Below, piece after piece: positions 1 to 5,488 of a DNA stretch of 6,727 bases; the stretch's first letter is position 1, and the number at the start of each line of letters is the position of its first letter. The stretch comes from Actinomycetes bacterium. Its GTDB lineage: Bacteria > Actinomycetota > Acidimicrobiia > Acidimicrobiales > Acidimicrobiaceae. The notes below the pieces were generated by a model that did not search any database, was not told the DNA's origin, and was given only the letters and a program-made list of their open reading frames with translations. The stretch spans positions 1 to 6,727 of the forward strand of contig JAKBSX010000160.1 of assembly GCA_021844725.1 (NCBI GenBank), in the 5' to 3' direction. Both the position numbers and the translations under genes were made by a program.

Positions 1-145
1 GCAATCGAGTTAAGAGCACAGATTGGTCCTTTAAGGCAAATGTCTTAGATATTCCATTCATCTCAAGAACCGGACGACTACTAGGTTGCGTGTCAACGAC
101 AACACTGCCGTCGCCTGGATTTCTCATTTGTTCAGGATAGGTCAT
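1..145 (-). CDS. ABC transporter ATP-binding protein, NitT/TauT/SsuB type (N-terminal 48 codons only)
   Basis: This is the start of an ATPase gene that runs off the low-coordinate edge of the window. The ATG at 145-143 overlaps the permease stop codon (ATGA, 4 bp), so translation is probably coupled. After a poorly conserved lead of about 24 residues comes PVLEMNGISKTFALKDQSV, which matches the usual first beta-strand of nitrate/taurine/sulfonate ABC ATPases (consensus roughly LEV-GVSKTF, then a short insert before the 'aL-dvsl' strand). Walker A, Q-loop, signature and Walker B all lie outside the window, so the ATPase assignment rests on this strand plus the operon order binding protein, permease, ATPase. 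The protein would sit on the cytoplasmic face and power the permease encoded just upstream. An internal Met at codon 7 is a possible alternative start, but the ATGA overlap favours the first one. The substrate cannot be told. Confidence 0.8.
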   Translation of the reverse strand, partial: MTYPEQMRNPGDGSVVVDTQPSSRPVLEMNGISKTFALKDQSVLLTRL

Positions 146-972
146 TTGGAACCACGCCTCCCACCAGAAGTGTCTCGTATCCATGGGAAGTATCTATCCT
201 GAGCTTTCCTGGACAACATAAATAATATCAAAGCCAATCCAGTTGTCGAAACAATGGTTGCCACAAGATCAGATGTCTGGCTATAGCCACCAAATATAAC
301 ACTTAGTCCACCTAGGCCGGTTGATCCGATTTCTTGGCCACCAAGAACCATACCTACCGCACCTACGGCCAATGCAATTCGAATACCAACAAAAATGAAC
401 GGAACCGTTCCTGGAAAATATATCTTCCATGTCTGAGACCACCCATTTAGGCCGAAAGCCTTACCAACATCAGTGAAATTCGAGCGCGTCGCCTTTACGC
501 CAGCAACTGTGTTCACAAGAAGAGGCCAAGTTGCTATAACCATGATAAAAGCGACTCTAGCTGCCGTAGTTATTCCAAACCAGACTTCCATGACAGGTAA
601 GAGCGCTATCGTAGGAGTCGCATTTCCAAACGCAACAAGTGGTTCCAAAGCGCGCTCAATATGTCGGACTCGTCCCATCAACAGACCTACACCAATACCA
701 ACGATGCCAGCCGCAATCAATCCTCCAATCATTTCAAGAAGACTTCTTAAAAAAGCACCTGGTAATTTACCATCGCTAATGAGATGGGCAAATGATAACG
801 CTACTGAACTAGGAGTGGAAATAAAAATTGGCTTAAGAAACAGTCCGGACAGCTGCCATAATATCAAAGCAGTCGCAACAGAACTCCACCGATAAATCCG
901 ATCGCTATTTGCCCTGATCCATGATGGCGAAGGCTTTACTACATTCCGAGCCACTTCTTTATCTACGATCAT
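142..972 (-). CDS. ABC transporter permease, NitT/TauT/SsuC family
   Basis: This 276-residue inner-membrane permease belongs to the binding-protein-dependent transport family (BPD_transp_1) and has the usual length for SsuC/TauC-like proteins. Hydrophobic segments lie at about residues 31-50, 80-100, 112-133, 137-158, 188-211 and 238-254, giving six predicted helices. The cytoplasmic EAA-like loop that docks on the ATPase is at about 168-187: DVGKAFGLNGWSQTWKIYFP, with the conserved Gly174 and the terminal F-P. The following P-FIFVGIRIAL stretch is typical of the sulfonate/nitrate subgroup. The ATG at 972 is preceded by AGGA about 9 nt upstream. The stop overlaps the ATPase start by 4 bp. The gene lies 148 bp downstream of the binding-protein gene, and that gap contains a tandem hairpin-forming repeat. 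The family is secure. The cargo (nitrate, sulfonate, taurine, a pyrimidine or an aromatic acid are all seen in this family) cannot be read from the permease. Confidence 0.93.
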   Translation of the reverse strand: MIVDKEVARNVVKPSPSWIRANSDRIYRWSSVATALILWQLSGLFLKPIFISTPSSVALSFAHLISDGKLPGAFLRSLLEMIGGLIAAGIVGIGVGLLMGRVRHIERALEPLVAFGNATPTIALLPVMEVWFGITTAARVAFIMVIATWPLLVNTVAGVKATRSNFTDVGKAFGLNGWSQTWKIYFPGTVPFIFVGIRIALAVGAVGMVLGGQEIGSTGLGGLSVIFGGYSQTSDLVATIVSTTGLALILFMLSRKAQDRYFPWIRDTSGGRRGSK

Positions 973-1007
973 TTCGAAATTTCCTGGATCCTGTCCAAAT
1001 CAGTCAA

Positions 1008-1075
1008 CCAGCCCCCTGAGAAAAGTCCAACAGGCTGAAAACCAGCCCCCTGAGAAAAGTCCAACAGGCTGAAAA
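1008..1075. repeat. Perfect 34-bp tandem duplication, two copies, hairpin-forming
   Basis: Copy 1 is 1008-1041 and copy 2 is 1042-1075. They are identical and abut with no spacer. Identity extends 2 bp to the left (1006-1007 matches 1040-1041) and 1 bp to the right. Each unit carries CAGCC near one end and GGCTG near the other, so each copy can fold on itself. Across the junction, GGCTG (1033-1037) and CAGCC (1043-1047) make a tighter hairpin with a 5-nt loop. On the transcript this element lies 45 nt after the binding-protein stop and before the permease. Such intercistronic hairpins often protect the upstream message from 3' decay, or partly terminate it, so that the binding protein is made in excess. 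That role is inferred and was not tested. No clean U-run follows it, so a full terminator is unlikely. Confidence 0.9.
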
Positions 1076-1120
1076 CAATTTCCAAGAGAATCCGATACAG
1101 TTGTGAAACTAATTATCAAT

Positions 1121-2209
1121 CTAATAAGCACTTTCGTGAGCGCTAAATTGTGCCCAGGCACTGTGCCATGCAGAAAGATTGTATAGCTGCGCTATTGGAC
1201 GCAACCCAGGACCCTTAAGTGCGTTACTCTTTTTTGCAATACCCATGTTGAAGGCTATCACTTTCGAGCTAAGGAATGAGTCCGTCGTTATTGGCCAGCC
1301 TTTGATACTTTGGAGGTCCTTCCAGTATGCTTGATACTGTGCTGTGGTATTAACATTGCTGGTATATGTGGCCGCTGCTTTAACCCAAGCAGCTTCGTTA
1401 GTATTGAATAACTTAGCTGATGCGAACCAAGCTAAATCAATCGCCTCAGCTATTGCAGGATGAGAAGTCAACCATGAAGCACGTGCACCCATGAAGCTGT
1501 CAGCATAGCTAGGCAATATTGTGCCTCCTACAGCCAGTACATGAAAACCCTTACCAGCTTTGGCAACATCTTCAGATGGCACGAAACCAGCATCAATCTG
1601 TCCTGCTATGAGAGCTCTTACGATAGCGGTATTGGTTCCAATTACTAAAGTAGTCACCTGTGAAGGCGAAAGTTTTGCCTTCTGCAAAACAGATAAAAAT
1701 AATACCTCGTCCGGTGAAGCAACGGGACCTAACCCAACTTTCTGACCTTTTAAGCCAGCCAAAGATGTAATGCTGTTCTTAGCAATCAGCACGTCATCAA
1801 GTCGCGCCTGATTTGGACCAAAAATTGTGAGACCACCATCAACGATCGCTGGCGGAGGACCAGTTGTTGCATCGAGCGTACCACTAGCGACTGCTAATTC
1901 ACCAGCATTTGACGATGCGTTGGTCTGAGTTGCATTTGCACCCCATTTCTTCAAATACTGGACTAAGTCGTAAACATTTGTGTCTCCGACGTATGTACCC
2001 CCAGCACCATTACCAATAGGAATAGTTAGACCTTTGAGATTCGGTGTTCCGTTCGCATTGAAGCTCAATTTTGTTGCGGTAGACGCCGCAACCGCCGGGG
2101 TCCCAGCCTTTGTTGTAGAAGAGCTTGCCGTAGAGCTGGCAGATCCGCACGCACTAACTAAAAGCGCCGATGCAAGAGTAACCCCAAATAATCTTATTTT
2201 TCGTCCCAA
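1121..2209 (-). CDS. ABC transporter substrate-binding lipoprotein, NitT/TauT/SsuA (NMT1-like) family
   Basis: This periplasmic-binding-protein-type II component would be lipid-anchored outside the membrane and deliver a small solute to the permease encoded downstream. I place the start at TTG 2209, not at the upstream in-frame TTG 2260. From 2209 there is a strong AAGGGGGG ribosome site 6 nt away, and the protein begins with a textbook lipoprotein signal: basic GRKIR, a hydrophobic core, then lipobox LVSAC with the lipidated Cys at residue 21. A Ser/Thr/Ala-rich linker follows, as in many actinobacterial lipoproteins. The body shows family hallmarks: LKGLTIPIGNGAGG early on, and SLAGLKGQKVGLGPVASPDE, the NMT1-like hinge region. 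The length is 362 residues from this start. The gene leads the operon with a permease and an ATPase behind it. The family is confident. The ligand is unknown, and the TPIG/GPP loops do not match one that I can name. Confidence 0.9.
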   Translation of the reverse strand: MGRKIRLFGVTLASALLVSACGSASSTASSSTTKAGTPAVAASTATKLSFNANGTPNLKGLTIPIGNGAGGTYVGDTNVYDLVQYLKKWGANATQTNASSNAGELAVASGTLDATTGPPPAIVDGGLTIFGPNQARLDDVLIAKNSITSLAGLKGQKVGLGPVASPDEVLFLSVLQKAKLSPSQVTTLVIGTNTAIVRALIAGQIDAGFVPSEDVAKAGKGFHVLAVGGTILPSYADSFMGARASWLTSHPAIAEAIDLAWFASAKLFNTNEAAWVKAAATYTSNVNTTAQYQAYWKDLQSIKGWPITTDSFLSSKVIAFNMGIAKKSNALKGPGLRPIAQLYNLSAWHSAWAQFSAHESAY

Positions 2210-2215
2210 TCTAGT

Positions 2216-2223
2216 CCCCCCTT
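2216..2223 (-). promoter_or_regulatory. Ribosome binding site that decides the TTG start of the binding protein
   Basis: On the minus strand AAGGGGGG ends 6 nt before TTG 2209. The alternative TTG at 2260 has only A/T-rich sequence upstream and would put a poorly shaped 17-residue extension before the signal peptide. The site and the lipobox position (Cys21) agree on the same start. Confidence 0.65.
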
Positions 2224-2243
2224 GGACGTTTACTAATTTGAGC

Positions 2244-2252
2244 ACTATATCA
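2244..2252 (-). promoter_or_regulatory. Candidate extended -10 promoter of the transporter operon
   Basis: Reading the minus strand, TGATATAGT is a TG-n extended -10 with a hexamer one base off TATAAT. No good -35 lies at the right spacing. Transcription would start near 2237, giving a leader of roughly 25-30 nt that contains the strong ribosome site and would exclude the TTG at 2260. A second, similar TGATATAAG lies at 2306-2314 and could be used instead. Both calls come from sequence pattern only. Confidence 0.4.
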
Positions 2253-2321
2253 CACCACAAAACAAATAATGAGCACAGTACTAAATACCACTTTCAGCAA
2301 CAACTCTTATATCACGCTAAA

Positions 2322-2350
2322 ATACGCCAAGATTTTCTTTTGGGGCGTAT
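2322..2350. promoter_or_regulatory. Inverted repeat upstream of the transporter promoter (candidate operator)
   Basis: The arms ATACGCC (2322-2328) and GGCGTAT (2344-2350) are perfect 7-bp inverted repeats separated by 15 bp. Allowing a 2-nt bulge extends them to ATACGCCAA / TTGG-CGTAT. The dyad lies directly upstream of both -10 candidates and 7 bp from the end of the IS remnant. It could bind a regulator. On the minus strand a short TTTT follows, so a weak terminator protecting the operon from upstream read-through is the alternative. No regulator gene is in the window. Confidence 0.4.
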
Positions 2351-2357
2351 CAATCTC

Positions 2358-2386
2358 TGAGGTTGCCCAGAAAAAGTGGATACTGG
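2358..2386 (-). repeat. Terminal inverted repeat (right end) of an IS3-family remnant
   Basis: Read inward on the plus strand this begins TGAGGTTGCCCAGAAAAAGT and continues GGATACTGG. That is the TG...CCC...AAAAAGTGGA pattern typical of IS3-family ends. It sits immediately after the stop codon of the transposase remnant, where the right end should be. The matching left end is not found in the window. Confidence 0.6.
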
Positions 2387-2520
2387 TTATTTAGCCTTTG
2401 CTGCTGCTCGTAATGCTAGCTAAAAGTCAATTGGACTGACGTTGTTGTTCTTTTGACACCTGCGGGTTGTGTTGTACCAATTGAATACTAGAAAATACCT
2501 GCACGAAGTTGATCTAAAAA
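2387..2520 (-). pseudogene. IS3-family transposase, decayed C-terminal fragment
   Basis: Only the last 40-odd codons of a DDE transposase (rve domain C-terminus) remain. One frame gives DQLRAGIF, then TAG where the family has Glu, then Tyr. After a one-base shift the reading continues NWYNTTRRCQKNNNVSPIDF, a clear match to the family's terminal IEVFYN-RRRHSALGYLSPAEFE block. A second TAG (2422-2420) again replaces the expected Glu, and LALRAAAKAK then runs to TAA at 2389-2387. Two nonsense changes and a frameshift make it dead. The catalytic DDE residues lie in the missing part. Its upstream edge joins the sugar ABC ATPase remnant near 2520, so the rest of the element was lost by deletion. 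Boundaries are good to about 10 bp. Confidence 0.75.
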
Positions 2521-2745
2521 ACCCACCAAACCGTACAAACCAATTATCTCGCCTGTGCGAATGGAAAGATCAAGCTCCCTTTTCCCAGGATGAATTCTCA
2601 AACCTTCACCAGCTAGAAGTATCTTTGCGTCATCTGCAAGCTTCATTTGGGTTCGGTTCTCCTTAAACGAGCTTTTAGAAGAGTAAGTTTTCCCGATCAT
2701 TCATGAGCCGATTTCATCTTCATCCAAATCCTTCGCTAGGGGAGA
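2521..2745 (-). pseudogene. Sugar ABC transporter ATPase (RbsA/MglA type), internal fragment
   Basis: The minus strand reads SPLAKDLDEDEIGS, an in-frame TGA (2703-2701), then MIGKTYSS and onward to GEGLRIHPGKRELDLSIRTG and EIIGLYGLVG. This tracks the linker of two-domain sugar ABC ATPases: 'plaelteDEiv-lMvGr', a variable spacer, then '-evrgLs---lrdvsfslraGEIlGlaGLvGaGR' at the start of the second nucleotide-binding domain. The TGA falls between the DEI and MIGK pieces, one codon before the conserved Met. The sequence stops exactly at the Walker A-like GLVG, where the IS3 remnant begins. Neither the first domain nor the rest of the second is present, so this is not a functional gene. An ATG with an AAGGAG upstream (2646) would give only a short peptide. 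The parent transporter's sugar is unknown. Confidence 0.65.
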
Positions 2746-3189
2746 TCAGAAAAATTCTCTGAGTCAATAAACAATGGAATTATCCGCTAGGAAACTAACC
2801 ATCGGATCCACGACATTTACCACCTGTCAACAGCCAATATGGTCACCTTTCTGACAAACTGGTATGAAAGTCAAGGTATAACCTTTAGTTTTTTCAAGCT
2901 GACATCGGCTAATTTGTTTGGGCAAAACCAAACATACATCCCATCAAGGCAACTTAGCCGTAGACCTATAAGAGGCTCATTGTCAGCAAGCCAGGTTAAT
3001 TAGGAGAAAATACAGTTCCGATGTAAGGTCATTTTTGCTAAAAACCAAAATACGACCCCCAGCCTCCAGAAATAACGGCTAAAGCTAGGTTCACCAGCTG
3101 CACTTTATGCTCGCGACATAACCTGATCTAATCTAGCTTTCATCCGCATTCAATCTACACAACTCTAAAACATTGGATACAGATCAGAG
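2746..3189. other. About 440 bp with no recognisable gene
   Basis: Both strands are broken by frequent stops and the stretch looks more A/T-rich than the flanking genes. The longest minus-strand opening, about 42 codons between 2999 and 2871, has no start context and no recognised motif. A perfect 7-bp hairpin with a 6-nt loop lies at 2915-2934 (TGTTTGG / CCAAACA) but lacks a T-run. The stretch is probably decayed DNA continuing the adjacent scar. I see no RNA gene, array or attachment site in it. Confidence 0.6.
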
Positions 3190-3214
3190 AAAAGCACCAA
3201 GTTTAACACCTTGG
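3190..3214 (-). terminator. Weak candidate terminator after CoA-transferase subunit B
   Basis: On the minus strand, 11 nt past the subunit B stop, CCAAG (3214-3210) pairs with CTTGG (3201-3197) around an 8-nt loop, followed by TGCTTTTC. The stem is only 5 bp and the T-run is broken, so termination would be inefficient. Its position at the end of the catabolic operon is the main reason to list it. Confidence 0.3.
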
Positions 3215-3225
3215 ATCCGCCAGTA

Positions 3226-3867
3226 TTATTTCAACGGCACTCCGCGTTGTAAAAGCATCTCTTCGTCCACGCCATTAGCAAGTTCGATGATCGAAAACTT
3301 GTTTCCAGCCGGTTCAAATATCCCGTATTCGGTATAAATTCGTGATACCACCTTGGGCGCAGTGAGGGGATGCTGACAACTGGGCACCATTTTCGAAGCC
3401 CCGTCATTTGCGAACAATGTTGTGATAATCCATACCCGCCGGGCTCCAAAGGCAAGGTCTGCTGCACCACCAATTCCAGCTATCTTCTTTCCCTTTAGCC
3501 TCCAATTAGCCAGATCTCCCTCTGCTGACACCTGATAAGCTCCCATCAGGGCCAGATCCAGCCTGCCACTTCGAATTAAGGAAAATGATGTGACGCTATC
3601 AATAAAGGAACCACCCGGAAGAATCGTGGCATACCCTTTGCCTGCGTCAATCAGATCGTCATCTTCCTCTGAAGTAAGCGGTGGCGGCCCAAGTCCGATG
3701 ATGCCGTTCTCGCTGTGAAGAATCACTCCCCTTGCTGTCAGCGGTGCTACGGCAATCTGCGGCATGCCAATACCCACATTGACTAACCATCCCTCGGGAA
3801 CGTCCTCAGCTACTTTTGCTCCCAACTCTTCTAGTGACCACGCATTGACTTCTAATAATGATTCCAT
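3226..3867 (-). CDS. 3-oxoacid / 3-oxoadipate CoA-transferase, subunit B (family I)
   Basis: This is the 213-residue beta subunit of a SCOT/PcaJ-type CoA-transferase, which moves CoA from a donor (usually succinyl-CoA) onto a 3-oxoacid through an enzyme-glutamyl-CoA thioester. The catalytic motif is visible: SENG at 52-55 within VILHSENGIIGLGP, with Glu53 the nucleophile. Other family blocks follow in order: VNVGIGMP (30-36), ILPGGSFIDSVTSFSLIRSG, LDLALMGAYQVSAEGDLANW and AGIGGAADLAFGARRVWI. The ATG at 3867 shares one base with the hydrolase stop (TAATG), so translation is likely coupled, with a GGGG-rich ribosome site inside the hydrolase end. It must pair with subunit A, encoded on the far side of the hydrolase. 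Length is normal for a separate B subunit. Activity is confident; whether the acceptor is acetoacetate, 3-oxoadipate or another 3-oxoacid is not decided by sequence. Confidence 0.93.
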   Translation of the reverse strand: MESLLEVNAWSLEELGAKVAEDVPEGWLVNVGIGMPQIAVAPLTARGVILHSENGIIGLGPPPLTSEEDDDLIDAGKGYATILPGGSFIDSVTSFSLIRSGRLDLALMGAYQVSAEGDLANWRLKGKKIAGIGGAADLAFGARRVWIITTLFANDGASKMVPSCQHPLTAPKVVSRIYTEYGIFEPAGNKFSIIELANGVDEEMLLQRGVPLK

Positions 3868-4751
3868 TACCCCAACCCCAAAATTCCAAGAGCATTGTCC
3901 CTGAGCACTTTTTCCCTCACCCCATCTTTGAGTTGAAGGCGATCAAAATCCTCCAACCACCGCTTCGGTGGGAACAAGGGATAGTCAGACCCGAAAAGAA
4001 ACTTCTCCGGCATAATGCTGTTCATGTAGCGAAAAGTGGTTTCAGGAAAATACTTCGGAGACCAGCCAGACAAATCTATGAAGACGTTACCCTTGTGACG
4101 GGCTATTGCAACTAACTCCTCATGCCATGGCCATCCAGGATGCGCAGCAATTATCGTCAGCTCAGGAAACTCCGCCGCTATGTCATCGAGCGCCGGGAAT
4201 GGGCGTCCATGCTTGAGGTGAAGTCCCCTCCCACCTGGAGAGCCGTTTCCAATTGCAGTTGTTCCGGTATGAAAAATAACTTTAAGTCCAAGACTTTGAC
4301 ATAGCTCCCAAATTGGATAGAAGCGTTTTTTGGCGGGAGAGAATTTTTGAGTTATTGGCTGAAATTTCATCCCTCTCATGCCGATCTGCTTGCAGTGCTC
4401 TATCTCCGAAAGGGCTGCATCACCTTTATGGGGGTCGACCGAACCGAATCCTATAAGCCTGCCTCCGGACCGGTCTACCAGCGCAGCAACCTCATCATTG
4501 GCGATTTTGAGTCCGGTGGTAGTTTCTGAATCCACGTCAAATATGATCGCAACGCCATTTTGCTCAGCGTAAGTTTTTACAACATCATGCTCTTCAGTTT
4601 CCGCACTACCAAACAGTCTTTTGGCGTCATCGTAACGCTGCTGATTTTGTTTGGCCCTGTCACCGGTGTGCACATGAGCATGAATATCGACGAAAGCCAC
4701 CTCCCGGTAATTCACAGCTTCTGACTCTGTAGCGGATAGGTTTTCACTCAT
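3867..4751 (-). CDS. Amidohydrolase family 2 (Amidohydro_2) metal-dependent hydrolase, possible 3-oxoacyl-CoA hydrolase
   Basis: This 294-residue cytoplasmic TIM-barrel enzyme belongs to the ACMSD/LigI-like branch of the amidohydrolase superfamily. The metal ligands expected for the family are all present: VDIHAHVH with His24 and His26, His161 in FHTGTT, His204 in AAHPGWPW, and Asp256 in FGSDYP. The block with PGGRG (172-176), followed by AHPGWPW and LSGWSPKYFP (228-237), resembles, from memory, the subgroup often annotated as 4-hydroxyphenyl-beta-ketoacyl-CoA hydrolase, which cleaves an aryl 3-oxoacyl-CoA hydrolytically. The ATG at 4751 overlaps the subunit A stop by 4 bp and the stop overlaps the subunit B start by 1 bp, so it is made together with a CoA-transferase. 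A 3-oxoacyl-CoA substrate fits that context. Alternatives are a decarboxylase or lactonase of the same fold. Family certain, reaction inferred. Confidence 0.9.
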   Translation of the reverse strand: MSENLSATESEAVNYREVAFVDIHAHVHTGDRAKQNQQRYDDAKRLFGSAETEEHDVVKTYAEQNGVAIIFDVDSETTTGLKIANDEVAALVDRSGGRLIGFGSVDPHKGDAALSEIEHCKQIGMRGMKFQPITQKFSPAKKRFYPIWELCQSLGLKVIFHTGTTAIGNGSPGGRGLHLKHGRPFPALDDIAAEFPELTIIAAHPGWPWHEELVAIARHKGNVFIDLSGWSPKYFPETTFRYMNSIMPEKFLFGSDYPLFPPKRWLEDFDRLQLKDGVREKVLRDNALGILGLG

Positions 4752-5398
4752 GATTTCACCTCAACCATTCTGTCGACAAAAACGCCTGGAGTATGAACTG
4801 AGCCTGGATCAAGACAACCATCGACAATCTCAGTGACTTCTGCAATTACAGTCTTTGCAGCAGTTGCCATTACCGGATTAAAGTTGCGGGCGGCGTGACG
4901 ATAGATCAAATTACCAAATCTGTCTGCTTTCCAAGCCTTAATTAGCGCAAATTGTCCCTGGATCGGAGTGCAGATCAGATATGTCTTTGAATCAACCTCG
5001 ATAGTCCTCTTTCCATCAGCAAGTTCTGAGCCGATTCCAACCTGAGTCAAAAACCCTCCCAGGCCTGCGCCCCCCGCCCGTATCCGCTCAACCAGAGTTC
5101 CCTGGGGCTCTAACTCCAGTTCCGCGTCGCCCTTCTCAAGCACCTCCAAGAAGGCTTTCGAAGTTGGTCCCAGCGGATAGGAGCAGACCACCTTTCTAAC
5201 TCCTCCGTACTCAAATAACGGAGCATGTCCCGCATTATTCGCCACCACGGTAAGCTCCCGCACCCGCCGGGCAGCCAACGCCTGAATCAAGTTCGAAGGA
5301 TAGCCGGCCCCACCAAATCCACCACACAGAACCGTCGAGCCATCGGCTATATCTGACACTGCGTCAATGGGATTCTCAAAAACTTCCACTCTGCTCAT
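4748..5398 (-). CDS. 3-oxoacid / 3-oxoadipate CoA-transferase, subunit A (family I)
   Basis: This is the 216-residue alpha subunit of a family I CoA-transferase and supplies much of the CoA-binding half of the enzyme. Family blocks appear in order: VLCGGFGGAGYPSNLIQAL (23-41), the ELELEPQGTLVERIRAGGAG stretch (93-112), then ALIKAWKADRFGNLIYRHAA (151-170), ARNFNPVMATAAKTVIAEV, and near the end HTPGVFVDRMV. The SELADGKRTIEVD segment at 124-136 looks closer to PcaI (3-oxoadipate) than to acetoacetate enzymes, a mild hint only. The ATG at 5398 has GGGGA about 6 nt upstream. The stop overlaps the hydrolase start (ATGA). The partner subunit B is not next to it but after the hydrolase. The usual order is A then B directly, as in pcaIJ or scoAB. 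The gene lies 90 bp after the carboxyltransferase gene and is probably in the same operon. Confidence 0.93.
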   Translation of the reverse strand: MSRVEVFENPIDAVSDIADGSTVLCGGFGGAGYPSNLIQALAARRVRELTVVANNAGHAPLFEYGGVRKVVCSYPLGPTSKAFLEVLEKGDAELELEPQGTLVERIRAGGAGLGGFLTQVGIGSELADGKRTIEVDSKTYLICTPIQGQFALIKAWKADRFGNLIYRHAARNFNPVMATAAKTVIAEVTEIVDGCLDPGSVHTPGVFVDRMVEVKS

Positions 5399-5488
5399 CT
5401 AATCCCCAATAATTTGAATTCAAAAATCAAAGTCCGTGATGCTCCGTAATAGCAAACCCATCATCTGATCGCCAAAGCAATAAAATGT
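5399..5488. other. 90-bp intergenic gap with a 12-bp palindrome
   Basis: Between the carboxyltransferase stop and the subunit A start lies the perfect palindrome TTTGAATTCAAA (5413-5424), centred about 20 bp before the subunit A ATG. I find no convincing terminator or promoter in the gap, so read-through from the carboxyltransferase gene is likely. The palindrome is too A/T-rich to interpret firmly. Confidence 0.5.

Noticed and set aside
473..895. Plus-strand 140-codon open frame
   Set aside because: It is the shadow of the well-supported permease gene on the other strand.
1008..1075. Direct repeats as a possible CRISPR array
   Set aside because: The two copies abut with no spacer between them, there are only two, and no cas gene is nearby.
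2469..2666. Plus-strand 65-codon open frame
   Set aside because: It is antisense to the ATPase/transposase remnants, with no ribosome site and no recognisable motif.
2488..2700. A 70-codon minus-strand open frame as a genuine small gene
   Set aside because: It is open only by chance across two remnants. The first 60 residues match the inside of a sugar ABC ATPase and the last ten match a transposase. Matching sequence also continues in frame upstream of its start past a TGA.
2871..2999. Open stretch of about 42 codons on the minus strand in the gene-free region
   Set aside because: It has no start codon with a ribosome site at its beginning and no family resemblance that I can name, and stops are dense around it.
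5430..5465. Possible terminator between carboxyltransferase and subunit A genes
   Set aside because: The best fold is a 4 bp plus 3 bp stem with a 6-nt bulge, too weak to claim; read-through is more likely.
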